From Cephalothrix simula (taxonomy: Eukaryota; Nemertea; Palaeonemertea; Archinemertea; Cephalotrichidae), in contig JAXIUW010186959.1 of assembly GCA_035591015.1 (NCBI GenBank), positions 1 through 19,051 on the forward strand: DNA of 19,051 bases, in the 5' to 3' direction. The position numbers and the translations under genes are program-made. Shown one piece after another: positions 10,400 to 19,051 of this stretch (the stretch's first letter is position 1; every line of letters starts with the position of its first letter). A model generated the notes under the pieces. That model saw nothing but the letters and a program-made list of their open reading frames with translations, was not told where the DNA came from and did no database searches.

Positions 10400-10441
10400 A
10401 TTATGAATGGTAACTCCCCTATGTTCCTTAATTCTACATAC

Positions 10442-10596
10442 ACCAGCACTTTGACACCAATGCATTTAAGAAAAGCCAAGCTGATGTTCTTCTTTGTGAG
10501 GTATCCAAGTTCCGCCATTTTGAAAGTTTATTTCCCAGATATCAAGTTTAACAAAAATAACACTGCCCAGTTAGTGAAATGGTTCAGTAATTTCAG
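10442..10596 (+). CDS. pros: Prospero homeodomain exon (residues 593-643 plus two bases of 644)
   Basis: This exon encodes most of the divergent homeodomain: [17 protein letters not shown], then [18 protein letters not shown] and the start of recognition helix 3, [11 protein letters not shown]. The WFSN core includes the asparagine expected to contact DNA. The wording is nearly that of Drosophila Prospero; one visible change, from memory of the fly protein, is Phe for Trp in MFF(F)VRYP. The left edge is the U12 AC acceptor (phase 0). The right edge is the donor CAG|GTAAGA with GT at 10597-10598, leaving AG of an Arg codon that the next exon completes with A. An ATG at 10403 opens the same frame further left but belongs to the intron unless the upstream AC acceptor is used. 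Confidence 0.95.
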
Positions 10597-11236
10597 GTAA
10601 GATTTAACTTTTTTTTAAACCAACAAACATAAAATAATATACCGCAATTATTGTGTTTAGGACGTTTTATTCCCACTTGCATGTTTCTTTCCAATAAGGC
10701 CCAATCAAGTCCTGTAAGGTTATGGCTGGCATAAATCAAGACTTAAGTTATAAGCTTGTATTTAATTATTTTGAATTTTAGCAGCTTGACATCCTATCCT
10801 GGTTGATGAAATACCTGGGTGCATTGTCTAATTGAATATTCGGCAAAATTTAATTCACACTGCAAAAAAACTTAACAAAAATTTAATTACAGTTCTGGTG
10901 ATTAAAACTTCACCTGTAAAGCTGAGTAAAGTTAAATTACCATTTAGGTCTTTTAAAATTAACTTAATTCATTAAATTACAATTATTGATTTTATCACTT
11001 AAAAGTTTTATTTTTCAAAATTTATAAACTATATGAACTTTAAGTTAAAATAAAACATTGGAACATCATTAAAATATAAAAATTGTTTTTTGAAAAAAAA
11101 ATGCAAACTCTTGAAGAAAGGATGACTCAGTCTATTTCCATTAAAAAGATATTATATTCATGTTTGTACCCTACCTGATTCTACTGAAGAGGACAAGTAT
11201 ACCAAGGCACTTAATACTTACTTCGTCATAGAAAAA

Positions 11237-11431
11237 CATCTTCTGACGTCTACCTGAATAAAATGCTACTTAGAACGGAAGTCACCATATAGTGCGCATG
11301 CGTGAAAACCCTTGAGAAACTTACTTTGACAACTTTTTATTAATGAATTTGCATGTCTTGACAATGAGCCTATCATCATCAACTCCCTGTTCATATATGG
11401 AGTCCGGCGATGTTTACCTGGTGCCAAGTGA
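11237..11431. repeat. 195-bp direct repeat, left copy
   Basis: Matches 12239-12433 at a constant offset of 1002 bp with two substitutions (11360 G/T and 11404 C/T) and no gaps. It forms the left end of a 1,002-bp tandemly duplicated segment (11237-12238). On the minus strand it continues the broken reading frame of the pseudogene. Confidence 0.96.
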
Positions 11432-12211
11432 ACAAAGACTGCCAAATACTTCCCTTTTAGTGTTCCATCATTAAAAATTACATTAAGTTGTCAATTAGCT
11501 GCATCAAAGTGGGTGAAGATCCATTTCTGAAAATATTTTCCATTTTAGACATGTTAGAGGAAACTCCGTATCCTCTTGAGAGACTGTAACTATCACTCAG
11601 CCTTCCCGCTTGGCCCATTGGATCTTGTTGGATCGATATAAATTGTGTTTTAAGAGTATTAAGAGGATGTATAAAAGAATACATCATTTTCCAAGGCGGT
11701 TAATTGGCATAAAGAGAAGTAATGGACCCATCCCCCTTTGAGCCTTTCTAAAATGTTTCTATTTCCATGCCTTGCATCTCCTGAGAACGATTTAAGCTCG
11801 AGAAAATTAATTTGACGACAGCAAATCAATTTACTAAGTTTTCTAAACGCCTTTTGGGATTGTAGATTCGTTAACTTGAATTTAGGGTCATCTGAGAGGG
11901 GAAGGAAGTTAACCAATTTTCTAGTGATTATAAAAACGCCGAATTCGATGTTTAAAAAATTGTTTACATCTTTGAGAATGGTGGGGAAATTAATCGTTAA
12001 TGGCACGGAAAGGAAAAGTCCTAAACGTTTTAATGAGGCTTTCAAACATAATTTTTGATTGCATTATCAATATTTTTGTCAACGATATTTTCATGCCATC
12101 CTCATTACAGGATACTGTAAATGCTACCCTCTTGCATTTTCCCTGAATTAATCTACCAGTTCCGTTGTGAACGCGTTCGATCATGATGCTATTTGGTATT
12201 AATTCGAGCAT
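11266..12211 (-). pseudogene. Frameshifted minus-strand coding relic, family not recognised
   Basis: Four consecutive, partly overlapping minus-strand frames follow each other over about 950 bp. They run from an ATG at 12211 (MLELIPNSIM) to 11990, then 12045-11659, then 11687-11478, then about 11485 to a TAG at 11266-11268. The shifts between frames imply at least three indels. The middle part is Leu-rich with helix-loop texture, for example FRKLSKLICCRQINFLELKS and QLTALENDVFFY; the last part reads VIFNDGTLKGKY and LAPGKHRRTPYMNREL. Without a search I cannot name the family. A leucine-rich-repeat or F-box type protein fits the texture but is a guess. It lies antisense inside a prospero intron and is part of a recent tandem duplication, so it is most likely a decayed retrocopy or gene fragment. 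Confidence 0.45.
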
Positions 12212-12239
12212 ATAAAGTTATGACATCTAGCTCATAATC
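12184..12239. repeat. 56-bp direct repeat, left copy
   Basis: Matches 12431-12486 at an offset of 247 bp with two substitutions (GGTATT/GGCATT and TAAAGTT/TAAAATT). It is the right end of the full-length 1,002-bp duplicated unit and contains the first codons of the minus-strand pseudogene frame. Confidence 0.95.
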
Positions 12240-12486
12240 ATCTTCTGACGTCTACCTGAATAAAATGCTACTTAGAACGGAAGTCACCATATAGTGCGCA
12301 TGCGTGAAAACCCTTGAGAAACTTACTTTGACAACTTTTTATTAATGAATTTGCATGTCTTTACAATGAGCCTATCATCATCAACTCCCTGTTCATATAT
12401 GGAGTTCGGCGATGTTTACCTGGTGCCAAGTGATGCTATTTGGCATTAATTCGAGCATATAAAATTATGACATCTAGCTCATAATC
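12239..12486. repeat. Second copy of the 1,002-bp tandem duplication, internally deleted to 248 bp
   Basis: Consists of a copy of the left end of the unit (12239-12433, 195 bp) joined directly to a copy of its right end (12431-12486, 56 bp). The joint shares TGA, a 3-bp microhomology, and 755 bp of the interior are missing. The copies differ at four sites in all, about 1.6 percent, so duplication and deletion are recent relative to the decay of the coding frame. The deletion boundaries do not carry GT-AG in either orientation, so it is not a spliced copy. Confidence 0.85.
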
Positions 12487-14439
12487 GGTCCTCAGGACCT
12501 TGCGCAAATTGGTTGGTTTACACAAAGTTAATAGCATGTGAGATCATTAAGCTTAAAACTGCAATAACTCCAGAGGATAAAATATGTCTTTAGCAATAAT
12601 CGCGTTGTGATTGGAGCAGATTGGAGGTTGTAAATAACCGTGCCAAAGAAAGTTCCAACTAGCAAGGGGAAGTCCCATCATAGCGAGGGGGTTCTCGATT
12701 TGCGTTGAGAATGTTTTCATGCATTATAATGTTTTGTTCAAGGCCCAATGCCATTTTAACATCACTTTTATGGTATTTAGTTTGATAGATATTCTAAGAT
12801 AATTTCGGTCCATTTTGAACAAAACTGTTGTCATAAACAACCAGCTTAGTAACAACATTAAGATGTACGTTGTTGTCATTTTTCATTATGTAAGATGGGC
12901 ATTAGTATTTCAGAAAGGATATATCCTAAAAGCAAGTTCTCTTTGTCAGCGTCACGGGCTTAAGTCATATTCTATATTCTCATTAAGAATTACCCTGTTG
13001 TTTCCGTTCCGTTATGGCTGCAACTGTCTGAAGTCGTGAGATGGCCACCTAATGTCCAACATCACATCAAGCTTCATTAAACTTTAGATGAATATTGACA
13101 TATCACCCGTGTTAGATATTGCTTTTGTATTTCTACTGACTTATGCGGCAGTCGAAAAGAAAATTCGCTTTGAAATTAATGTGGTCTTGAGGTAACCGGA
13201 GGCTGGGTCCCTAATAAATGTGTTTATGAATCTATTGTGATGAACAATTACGTTTCTTCTATTATTCTGACCCGATTGTGTATTAAGGTCCAGTTTGGCC
13301 ACGACGTTAATCTTTGACGCATTAAGACGAGTTAATAATTGATTTAATATTGGAATAAGCCATTAAGATCAGTAAATTGCCGCTTGGTCTACGCATTAGA
13401 CATGTGCCAAATGATTATTGGTAAACTACTTAAATATTCTCAAGGGATTTGAAACTTAGCCTAATGATGAACACAAATAAATCGCTTCGAAACTATTTTA
13501 TCCAACACGCCTATAATGGGTCTATAATTAAGTATTAAAAATGACTTCAAAAGGTCTTTATAAAGTTTTGAATCAGCAACAAAGATAAAAAATGAGCATT
13601 GCACCTGTGACGCTTATAAAACCTTAAGATTATCCAATTTATACATCTCTACACAGCTTGCTATCTTACAATGGCTTTATTTTTTAAAGTCTGTGTCAGG
13701 TGTGTCGTTGTGTAATAGTTTTTTTGAAAAGGTAACTCCTGACGTATATTGTTCCTTCTCTGTCATAAAGTCGAACGTGAAAGTTTTGCTTATAGTTTGG
13801 CGTTCTGTTTTTTATTGTTTTGTTTCATCGTCTCCCCAAAGCTTAAGTTTTCAATTCGAAATTTTGGATGTGTCTTTTGGAAAGAGTCGGCCCAACTGTA
13901 AACCCTGCCAGTTCTGTCATTTGTTTGACTTAGCTCTTATTTGTGTAGATTTGCCAACATATTTCAAAAATGCCTTTTAGGCCCAGTGTGGGGATTTTGA
14001 AAGAGGCGTATAACTAGTATAATATAGTTTATGAAATTGAAATTTTAATTTTAGAATTTCAGCTGTTGTACATTGCATATTTTCTTATGACATTGCAATC
14101 GAGTCTTCTAAATAAAATGAAAGTAACACCTGTTTGTAGCCCTGTTGTTAGATGAATTATGTAGTTATCCTTAAGGTTTATGATAAATTATTTTTGTCAT
14201 TGATTTAAATATTCGTTGATCCTATTCCTAATCCAAGATGGCATTCTGTTTCTAGATATTTCGATGATGTATCACGTGTTAAACTGTTCATATATTTATA
14301 GGAACTTATGCCTCGGTATTGCGATTGAGGGTATCAAACATTCAGCGTTGATCATGTTGATGGCACTGTCACTGGTTTCTTAAATGATCAATCATGGACA
14401 TCATTCATATTTCTACATCGACATGACTTATTAAAGAGA

Positions 14440-15170
14440 AGGAGATGTCCTGAGACGTTCCCAATAAGTAGGTGTTTGTAAACCGGGAATGTTTCCACCG
14501 CAAAGTTCGCTTAATTGATTTGGATGACTCTCATAAGAAGCTGTTCTTGAGAGTGCTGGAGCGACTTGAGATGCTGTACCGATCGGCCGCGATTTCGAGT
14601 ACCCAGTGAAGAATCACCGGCGGCCAGTTGAATGTCTTAGACCATTCAGTATCTGTCATCCGCAAACGGTCCTTATAAATTCAGGATGTCGTAGTTTTAT
14701 TGTTGGGCTTGTTTGAGAGGAGAACGATTGATTGCCAGGGCCATCGTCGGACAAAAGCGGGTACCGTGACCACCTGAAGGGGCTGTAGTACTCTCACGTG
14801 ATCACGTCTCAAGATATCTTGAACTCTCTTGTTTGAGTATTTCCCATATACCTCTAGAAATATATTATAGGAAGAAATCTTAACCGCTTTCAATTTTGAT
14901 CTTAAGAGGCAATAGTCTTACACCGACCCATGTTACTTTTAATAAAATTAACAGGTCAACTGTCTACTTGTTTCTCAAAAGAATTTCCTGTGTTGACCCT
15001 TAAAAATATGAGAATGTCACCTTCTTGAAAAAATTTCCAGCTGCTGTTTTTTTTTAATTTTAAATAATTCCATCCCTGTTTTAAAAATCCTGCTAAAATA
15101 TTTGGATTATTTCTCTCATCTATCATAACAGATAATTTTTTAGATCTCTCGCGTGGCAAACCCATCTTAA
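14440..15170. other. GC-richer block with broken coding-like frames, possible old mobile element or pseudogene
   Basis: Within an AT-rich intron this block has clearly higher GC, notably 14578-14625 and 14725-14800. On the plus strand a 45-codon frame runs between stops at 14469-14471 and 14607-14609 and reads like protein (HRKVRLIDLDD, KKLFLRVLERLEMLYRSAA). On the minus strand, frames at 14681-14893 (from TTG) and 14956-15165 (from ATG) are open, the latter reading RNNPNILAGFLKQGWNYLK. No family is recognised on either strand and no terminal repeats were found. It may be a decayed transposon or gene fragment, or only a compositional island. Confidence 0.25.
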
Positions 15171-16935
15171 AGCAGCATCTAAGTCATTTATGATGCATTA
15201 GCGCATCAAAGGACAGTGAACAGTCTTGGACAATGTCGTTAATCCTGGTTTATCCCATAAAATCAGATTAGCCAAAGTAGAAGAACGCAACGTTAATGTC
15301 TAGCAATCATTCCGAGATGCTTTAAGTTGTAACACCATAAAGAGTTGCTAATAATTTGTCAGTCTCCATTATTGCTGCCTAATATCTCCTCTAGTTTGCC
15401 ATTATTTTGTCTTCTGGGACTTCTGAGAAACCCTAGTGCTGTTTGCCATTTTCCTTAATCGCCTTGTAATTAGTTCAGTGGCACTTAAGAGGTTTTTTTT
15501 ATTGCTCTGTCGAACGATGGGATGGTAACTGCGTTTGGCGTCTTGATTTCTCTTAGCCATCCATCATTTTCAAGATGGCGCTGAGACATTTGTGAATTCT
15601 GTTTCCATTTTATTCATTCAATAATATGGATCATTACCTAAAATAATCCAATTCTTTGTTTAATTCATCCCCGGAATTCATCCCTTTATAGGAAAAAAAG
15701 TACCTGAACCTCAGGCCATTGTTATAGATCTTAATTCTTTTATAAAAATGTTAATGGGTTTTGTCTTACAAGAAATTTGATTTTAGTTTGATATGGAGTT
15801 TTTAAAAATGAGGTGAATTTAGAAGGTCGAAATCAATTATTAATTTTTTCAATATGGTGTTTGTTTCGGCTTTAAGTTTGAGTAGACGACCATTTTCTAT
15901 AAAACTTCTCGGATATTTTTTTCACTTTAGAAGACCAAACAGGTGTCTTTGTAATCACATATGCTGTTGTCCCGGAGACGAGTAAAGGAGAGACGATCAA
16001 TTTTTACTTTGCTTAAAAAGATATATCGACAAAAAATATGACAAGAGGCTCTGTTCATTGAATTGAAATTCTTAAAACTATTACCTGCGAGAGAAGTTCG
16101 ATTTTTAGTGACGTTGTACAAGTGGTTTTGAAGAGAGGCGCTCTTTTCTTCACAGAAGATAAAGTGAAATGATATCGATTTGGTCTTTAAAAAATATTGC
16201 AAATTTTCACAAAACGACAATGTTAATTGATTTTTTCTGCATCATCTTTATTAATGGTCATGTTGAAAAGGTTTTAAGTGATGCTATAAGTTCCAATTCA
16301 TGTTTTAAGTCATTAATTCTTAATTTACAAGAGCGGAAATTGGCTATGATAACATGGCAAGTTTTTTGAGGCATCATTAACATTCCCTATCACCCATCAC
16401 CCATCCATTGAATCAGCTTCAGCTGTATTGATATTCTTTCTATTCAATAGTTATATTTTTCTAAAAGATGCTTCATTTGCTTAACTAATGTTTTAGTCAC
16501 ATGATCAAAATAAACCAATCAATTTAGAGTTGCTTCATTATATCTTCTACCTGCCACTAGAAATGCATTAGTGATAGGCATTAGGACAGTGGATTGCAAT
16601 TAATAAGGAAATGGGCTTTAAAGCCGACTCCTTTGTCAATATTTGTAATTGCCGCTATATTTGAGGAAAAATAATTCTCAGCTTCAATATGAAAGCTCAA
16701 TTCCATTGATAAGACGCATTGAATAGGTTTGATCAATGTTTTAGGAGATGATGTTTTCATAAAGGTATTTATGAGCTTTTTTCCTATTCAAAGAAAAGAG
16801 TAATTTAACTGACATCAGACATTAGAAAGAGATAATGAATATGACAGTTTAGACATTAGAAATTACTTGAGCTGTGGAAAGAATGAGATCATAATCCTCT
16901 TCATCAGGTAAAGCATTATTGCTTGTCACTGTAAC

Positions 16936-16959
16936 AAAAGTCAACGTCACGTGACTTTT
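16936..16959. promoter_or_regulatory. Palindromic E-box inside a short inverted repeat
   Basis: AAAAGTCA (16936-16943) and TGACTTTT (16952-16959) are exact inverted arms. TCACGTGA at 16947-16954 is itself a perfect palindrome containing the CACGTG E-box core, bound by bHLH-zip factors of the Myc/USF/MITF type. It lies about 520 bp upstream of the exon at 17475. Regulatory function is only inferred. Confidence 0.3.
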
Positions 16960-17474
16960 TTTCTATGTGTTTCATGAAAAACGATGAGATGATTCGGGAG
17001 ATGACTTGCGTGTGGGAAATATCTAATATTAATGCCCATTAACTGATCAGATAAGCAAGAATCTAAGTGTCGATTACAGGAATAGGTTGATGACTTCTAT
17101 GCGTTTTAATCGCGTGTTCCAAAAGGTTTCCTATTCTTAAGTTCATTTGCGTTTGCATCGGGAGACAAAAGATTATTCAAAAATTACAATAAATGTATTT
17201 TCATATCCATCATTTGATTGTTAGAATTTTTCGCACTTAATTTGCAAAGTTAAATATAAACTGTGCCTGATAAAGATCCCGGTAAAGATTTAGGATGTCA
17301 TCAAATGCAACTTTCAAAAAAAGAATAGAAAGCTTTTAGATGTGAATATTTATTTTTAAAAAAAGACAGGAACCTTCGCGGTCTTCTTTGGTTTAAGTTA
17401 TGTTTTTCGCGTATTGTATACGATATGGAAACCTATTGCGATTTTAACTTCATTAATTTCCTTTTATTTTCCAG

Positions 17475-17619
17475 AGAATTCTACTACATTCAAATGGAAA
17501 AGTATGCCCGCCAAGCCATTGCTGAAGGCGTAACTAATCCTGAAGAAATTACAGTTTCCAGGGATTCTGAATTATTCCGAGTTCTTAATCTACATTACAA
17601 CAGAAATAATCAAATTGAG
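17475..17619 (+). CDS. pros: Prospero exon: end of homeodomain and start of Prospero domain (residues 644-692)
   Basis: The first base completes the Arg codon split by the intron, then [18 protein letters not shown] finishes homeodomain helix 3, and [20 protein letters not shown] with RNNQIE begins the Prospero domain. In Drosophila Prospero the two domains form one compact DNA-binding unit, and the Prospero part masks a nuclear-export signal within the homeodomain. The acceptor is TTTTATTTTCCAG, ending at 17474. The donor is GAG|GTAAGA with GT at 17620-17621, phase 0. The frame continues a little into the intron ([11 protein letters not shown], then stop) without family resemblance, supporting the donor. 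The missing C-terminal part should begin with Val-Pro in the next exon. Confidence 0.95.
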
Positions 17620-19051
17620 GTAAGAATAAACCTTTGTTGTTTTTTCATCAGATAAAGGCTGTCTGTCTCCCGGTGTGTGCGTGTTAAAGGTGTAAAAACG
17701 TGGCACTAAAAATTGAATGCCCTAATGCTCAAGGGCTTTCCTTCTTTATTAAATGAAGGAGTCTTTTTTCATAAAAATATAGATAAAAGCATAGGATAAG
17801 TATTAATTTAAGCAAAAGGAAAGTAATAAACATTTTTGTAGATCTCATTAACTACCCCTAACTACATGCAAATAAGGATCGGCATATTATCCCATTGTTC
17901 ATGTCCTACTTTTCTATAATGACTTGAAGACAGAATGACTATTAAATGTATTTATCATAAACTACTGCCATTAAGCCTAGAAAGGAACAATTATTATCTC
18001 CCACTTTGAATTAATTTTCCTTTACCAGCATAAATATTTCTAGAGGTATTCCGACCTTCTCGAGTAAACCGTTTTTATAAGTCGACCTTCTAAAACAAAT
18101 ACAGCATTAACTTGTAATTGAGCACTTGGTGCAATAAAATCTTCTAGGTAATAGCGCCAAATTGAGAACTTGTTTACCTAGAAAATACTAATTACAAGGG
18201 GTAATTTTCATGTTGCTCGTCATGTTGGTAAGGCAATCTTCTTCTACTTAAGGATTCCCCGACACGTGGACTAAAAAATGAGTGATTCATTTTTTGCTTG
18301 CTCAAAGTGTTCTTAATAGACAATGCAATATTAGCGAACAAACATTGGCAACATTTTTATTTTCAATTTTCAATTAGTCAACCATTATCATTGATTACTA
18401 AGATATATTTGCTTTTAAAGACGGTTTATTCAATATTGATTTATTTTAATCTTATGGAATAAATAATTGATTAAGACTAATTGATATCCGGCCTGCCAAC
18501 CTTAATGATAAGTCTTATTTTGTCTTCATTGTCAGCCATCTTCAGCAGAATCTCTTTCCAGATAGAACCTGGTGCGTCATTTTCATATTTATTATTCTCT
18601 ACATTATGCCATCAAGATCTATAACTATAAGGTCTATACTCTACTGAGTTCTTGTCAAAACTTGAGGCCTTGCTAATTTTGATCAATTTTGACTTAGACA
18701 CTACTAGTGAGCGCGGCCAGCAATTCGACAGGTTTTCGAGCAATCTGTGATTGGAAAACAATTAGAATAAATAATCTAGGGATTCCATTGTTCTTTGAAA
18801 ATTTGACTTGCTGAAAACAAATGTGACTTAAATCACAATCTGGCATTAAGGCACAGTTAGAGATTTATCGCTTAAATGATTAGGATTCGTTTTAATTGCT
18901 TAACATATTTCAAACCTTTATCATCATTGATTATCTCTGTACATTTTCTGTCACAAATACATAATTACAAAATCGAAATGACTGCATGATTTTTGTAGTA
19001 ACTGATAATATTGCAGTACTTTAATAAATGTTAGAAATGATGAAGAAAAGA
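17620..19051 (+). other. pros: Start of the next prospero intron, running off the window
   Basis: AT-rich sequence after the donor at 17620. I looked for an acceptor followed by a Val-Pro start and the conserved TLREFF and SWKK-type blocks of the terminal Prospero exon and saw none, so the last exon lies beyond 19051. It contains an octamer ATGCAAAT (17866-17873) and a nested inverted-repeat pair (18111-18198). Nothing else is recognised. Confidence 0.8.
18111..18198. repeat. Nested inverted repeats
   Basis: Outer arms CTTGTAATT (18111-18119) and AATTACAAG (18190-18198) enclose inner arms TTCTAGGTAA (18142-18151) and TTACCTAGAA (18174-18183), all perfect. The total span is 88 bp. The spacers are unequal (22 nt on the left, 6 nt on the right), as expected for a foldback-element relic with an indel or for a structured intronic RNA. 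No target-site duplication is evident. Confidence 0.5.

Larger units (their letters stand above)
7588..10441 (+). other. pros: U12-type AT-AC intron of prospero
   Basis: The 5' end reads ATATCCTTT (7588-7596), a perfect match to the minor-spliceosome donor consensus. Near the 3' end TTCCTTAAT (10424-10432) matches the U12 branch site TTCCTTAAC at 8 of 9 positions, and AC at 10440-10441 lies 10 nt after the presumed branch A (10431). There is no conventional polypyrimidine tract-AG at the boundary that the frame requires. Joining 7587 to 10442 is phase 0 and gives [13 protein letters not shown]. Drosophila prospero has a known twintron (U2 intron nested in an AT-AC U12 intron) at this boundary. 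The intron also contains a strong internal U2 donor (GTAAGT at 7687), a purine-rich run (7945-7962) and a hairpin (9187-9222). Open frames at 7970-8203 and 9897-10139 begin at GTG and look like chance; no other gene is seen. Confidence 0.88.
10597..17474 (+). other. pros: Large U2-type intron splitting the homeodomain recognition helix
   Basis: GT-AG intron of 6,878 bp with donor GGT-AAGA context at 10597 and acceptor TTTTATTTTCCAG ending at 17474. It interrupts an Arg codon (AG|A) within helix 3. It contains the duplicated minus-strand pseudogene (11237-12486), a GC-richer block with broken frames (14440-15170), and an E-box palindrome hairpin at 16936-16959. The stretches 10650-11230, 12490-14430 and 15170-17470 are AT-rich and show no gene. 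Open frames at 12815-13039, 13693-13980, 15927-16220 and 16169-16369 have no protein character I recognise, and some begin at GTG or TTG. Confidence 0.9.

Noticed and set aside
10403-10441. ATG at 10403 as a translation start for the homeodomain exon
   Set aside because: The homeodomain is spliced to the large upstream exon in phase 0; the ATG lies between two U12 acceptors and has no promoter.
12160-12185. GTTCGATCA resembling a tRNA B box
   Set aside because: No matching A box or cloverleaf could be found around it.
11237-12433. Small LTR (TRIM-like) retroelement with 195-bp terminal repeats
   Set aside because: The repeats lack TG...CA ends and no target-site duplication flanks them; the extra 56-bp repeat is explained by tandem duplication plus internal deletion.
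13693-13980. 95-codon plus-strand frame
   Set aside because: It begins at GTG, is rich in Cys, Phe and Ser as expected from T-rich DNA, and has no recognised motif.
15927-16220. 97-codon minus-strand frame
   Set aside because: It begins at TTG, has low-complexity AT-driven composition and no recognisable domain.
4202-18270. Other CACGTG-like E-boxes (for example 4202-4207 and 14795-14800) and a YY1-like AAGATGGCG at 15572
   Set aside because: Six- to nine-base motifs are expected by chance in 19 kb, and nothing nearby supports function.
17620-19051. Terminal Prospero exon expected after 17619
   Set aside because: No acceptor followed by Val-Pro and no conserved C-terminal block was seen; it must lie beyond the window.

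Overview
This is an AT-rich, intron-dominated window from an animal genome. It carries the 5' and central part of one gene on the + strand: the arthropod orthologue of prospero (vertebrate PROX1), an atypical homeodomain transcription factor of neuroblast, glial and sense-organ fate. The identification rests on the homeo-Prospero domain, read over two exons (10442-10596 and 17475-17619), and on several blocks shared with PROX1/Prospero in the large coding exon (5812-7587). The homeodomain wording ([44 protein letters not shown]) is closer to Drosophila Prospero than to vertebrate PROX1, so the source is most likely an arthropod. The long introns and AT-rich composition would suit a chelicerate such as a spider, but that is a weak inference.

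Layout. 1-293: a 29-30 bp minisatellite with a 180-bp higher-order period, running off the left edge. About 420-1140: a relatively CpG-rich block with an ETS/GABP-like site and a CCAAT box, followed by a strong splice donor at 1202/1203; this is the best candidate for the prospero promoter and first non-coding exon. A weaker TATA-plus-donor candidate lies at 2182-2252. 1203-5770: probable first intron. 5771-7587: exon with a 41-nt leader (two tiny uORFs) and 592 codons. 7588-10441: a 2,854-bp intron with AT-AC ends and U12-type (minor spliceosome) signals. It lies at the position of the well-known Drosophila prospero twintron, and it appears to have two in-frame U12-type acceptors 42 nt apart. 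10442-10596: homeodomain exon. 10597-17474: a 6,878-bp U2-type intron. It holds a tandemly duplicated, frameshifted minus-strand pseudogene (11237-12486), a GC-richer block of possible old mobile-element or pseudogene sequence (14440-15170), and otherwise nothing recognisable. 17475-17619: second homeo-Prospero exon, ending in a good donor. 17620-19051: start of the next intron. The last coding exon (roughly 60-70 residues completing the Prospero domain) is not in the window.

The three coding exons join in frame (phase 0 at the U12 intron, phase 2 at the next) to give 692 residues of an estimated 750-760. The most interesting signal is the splicing architecture at the homeodomain boundary: a near-perfect U12 donor, two U12 branch-site/AC acceptor sets in the same phase, and a strong GTAAGT U2 donor 99 nt inside the intron, behind an in-frame stop. 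This suggests splicing-controlled isoforms at the same place as Drosophila Pros-L/Pros-S, built from different parts.
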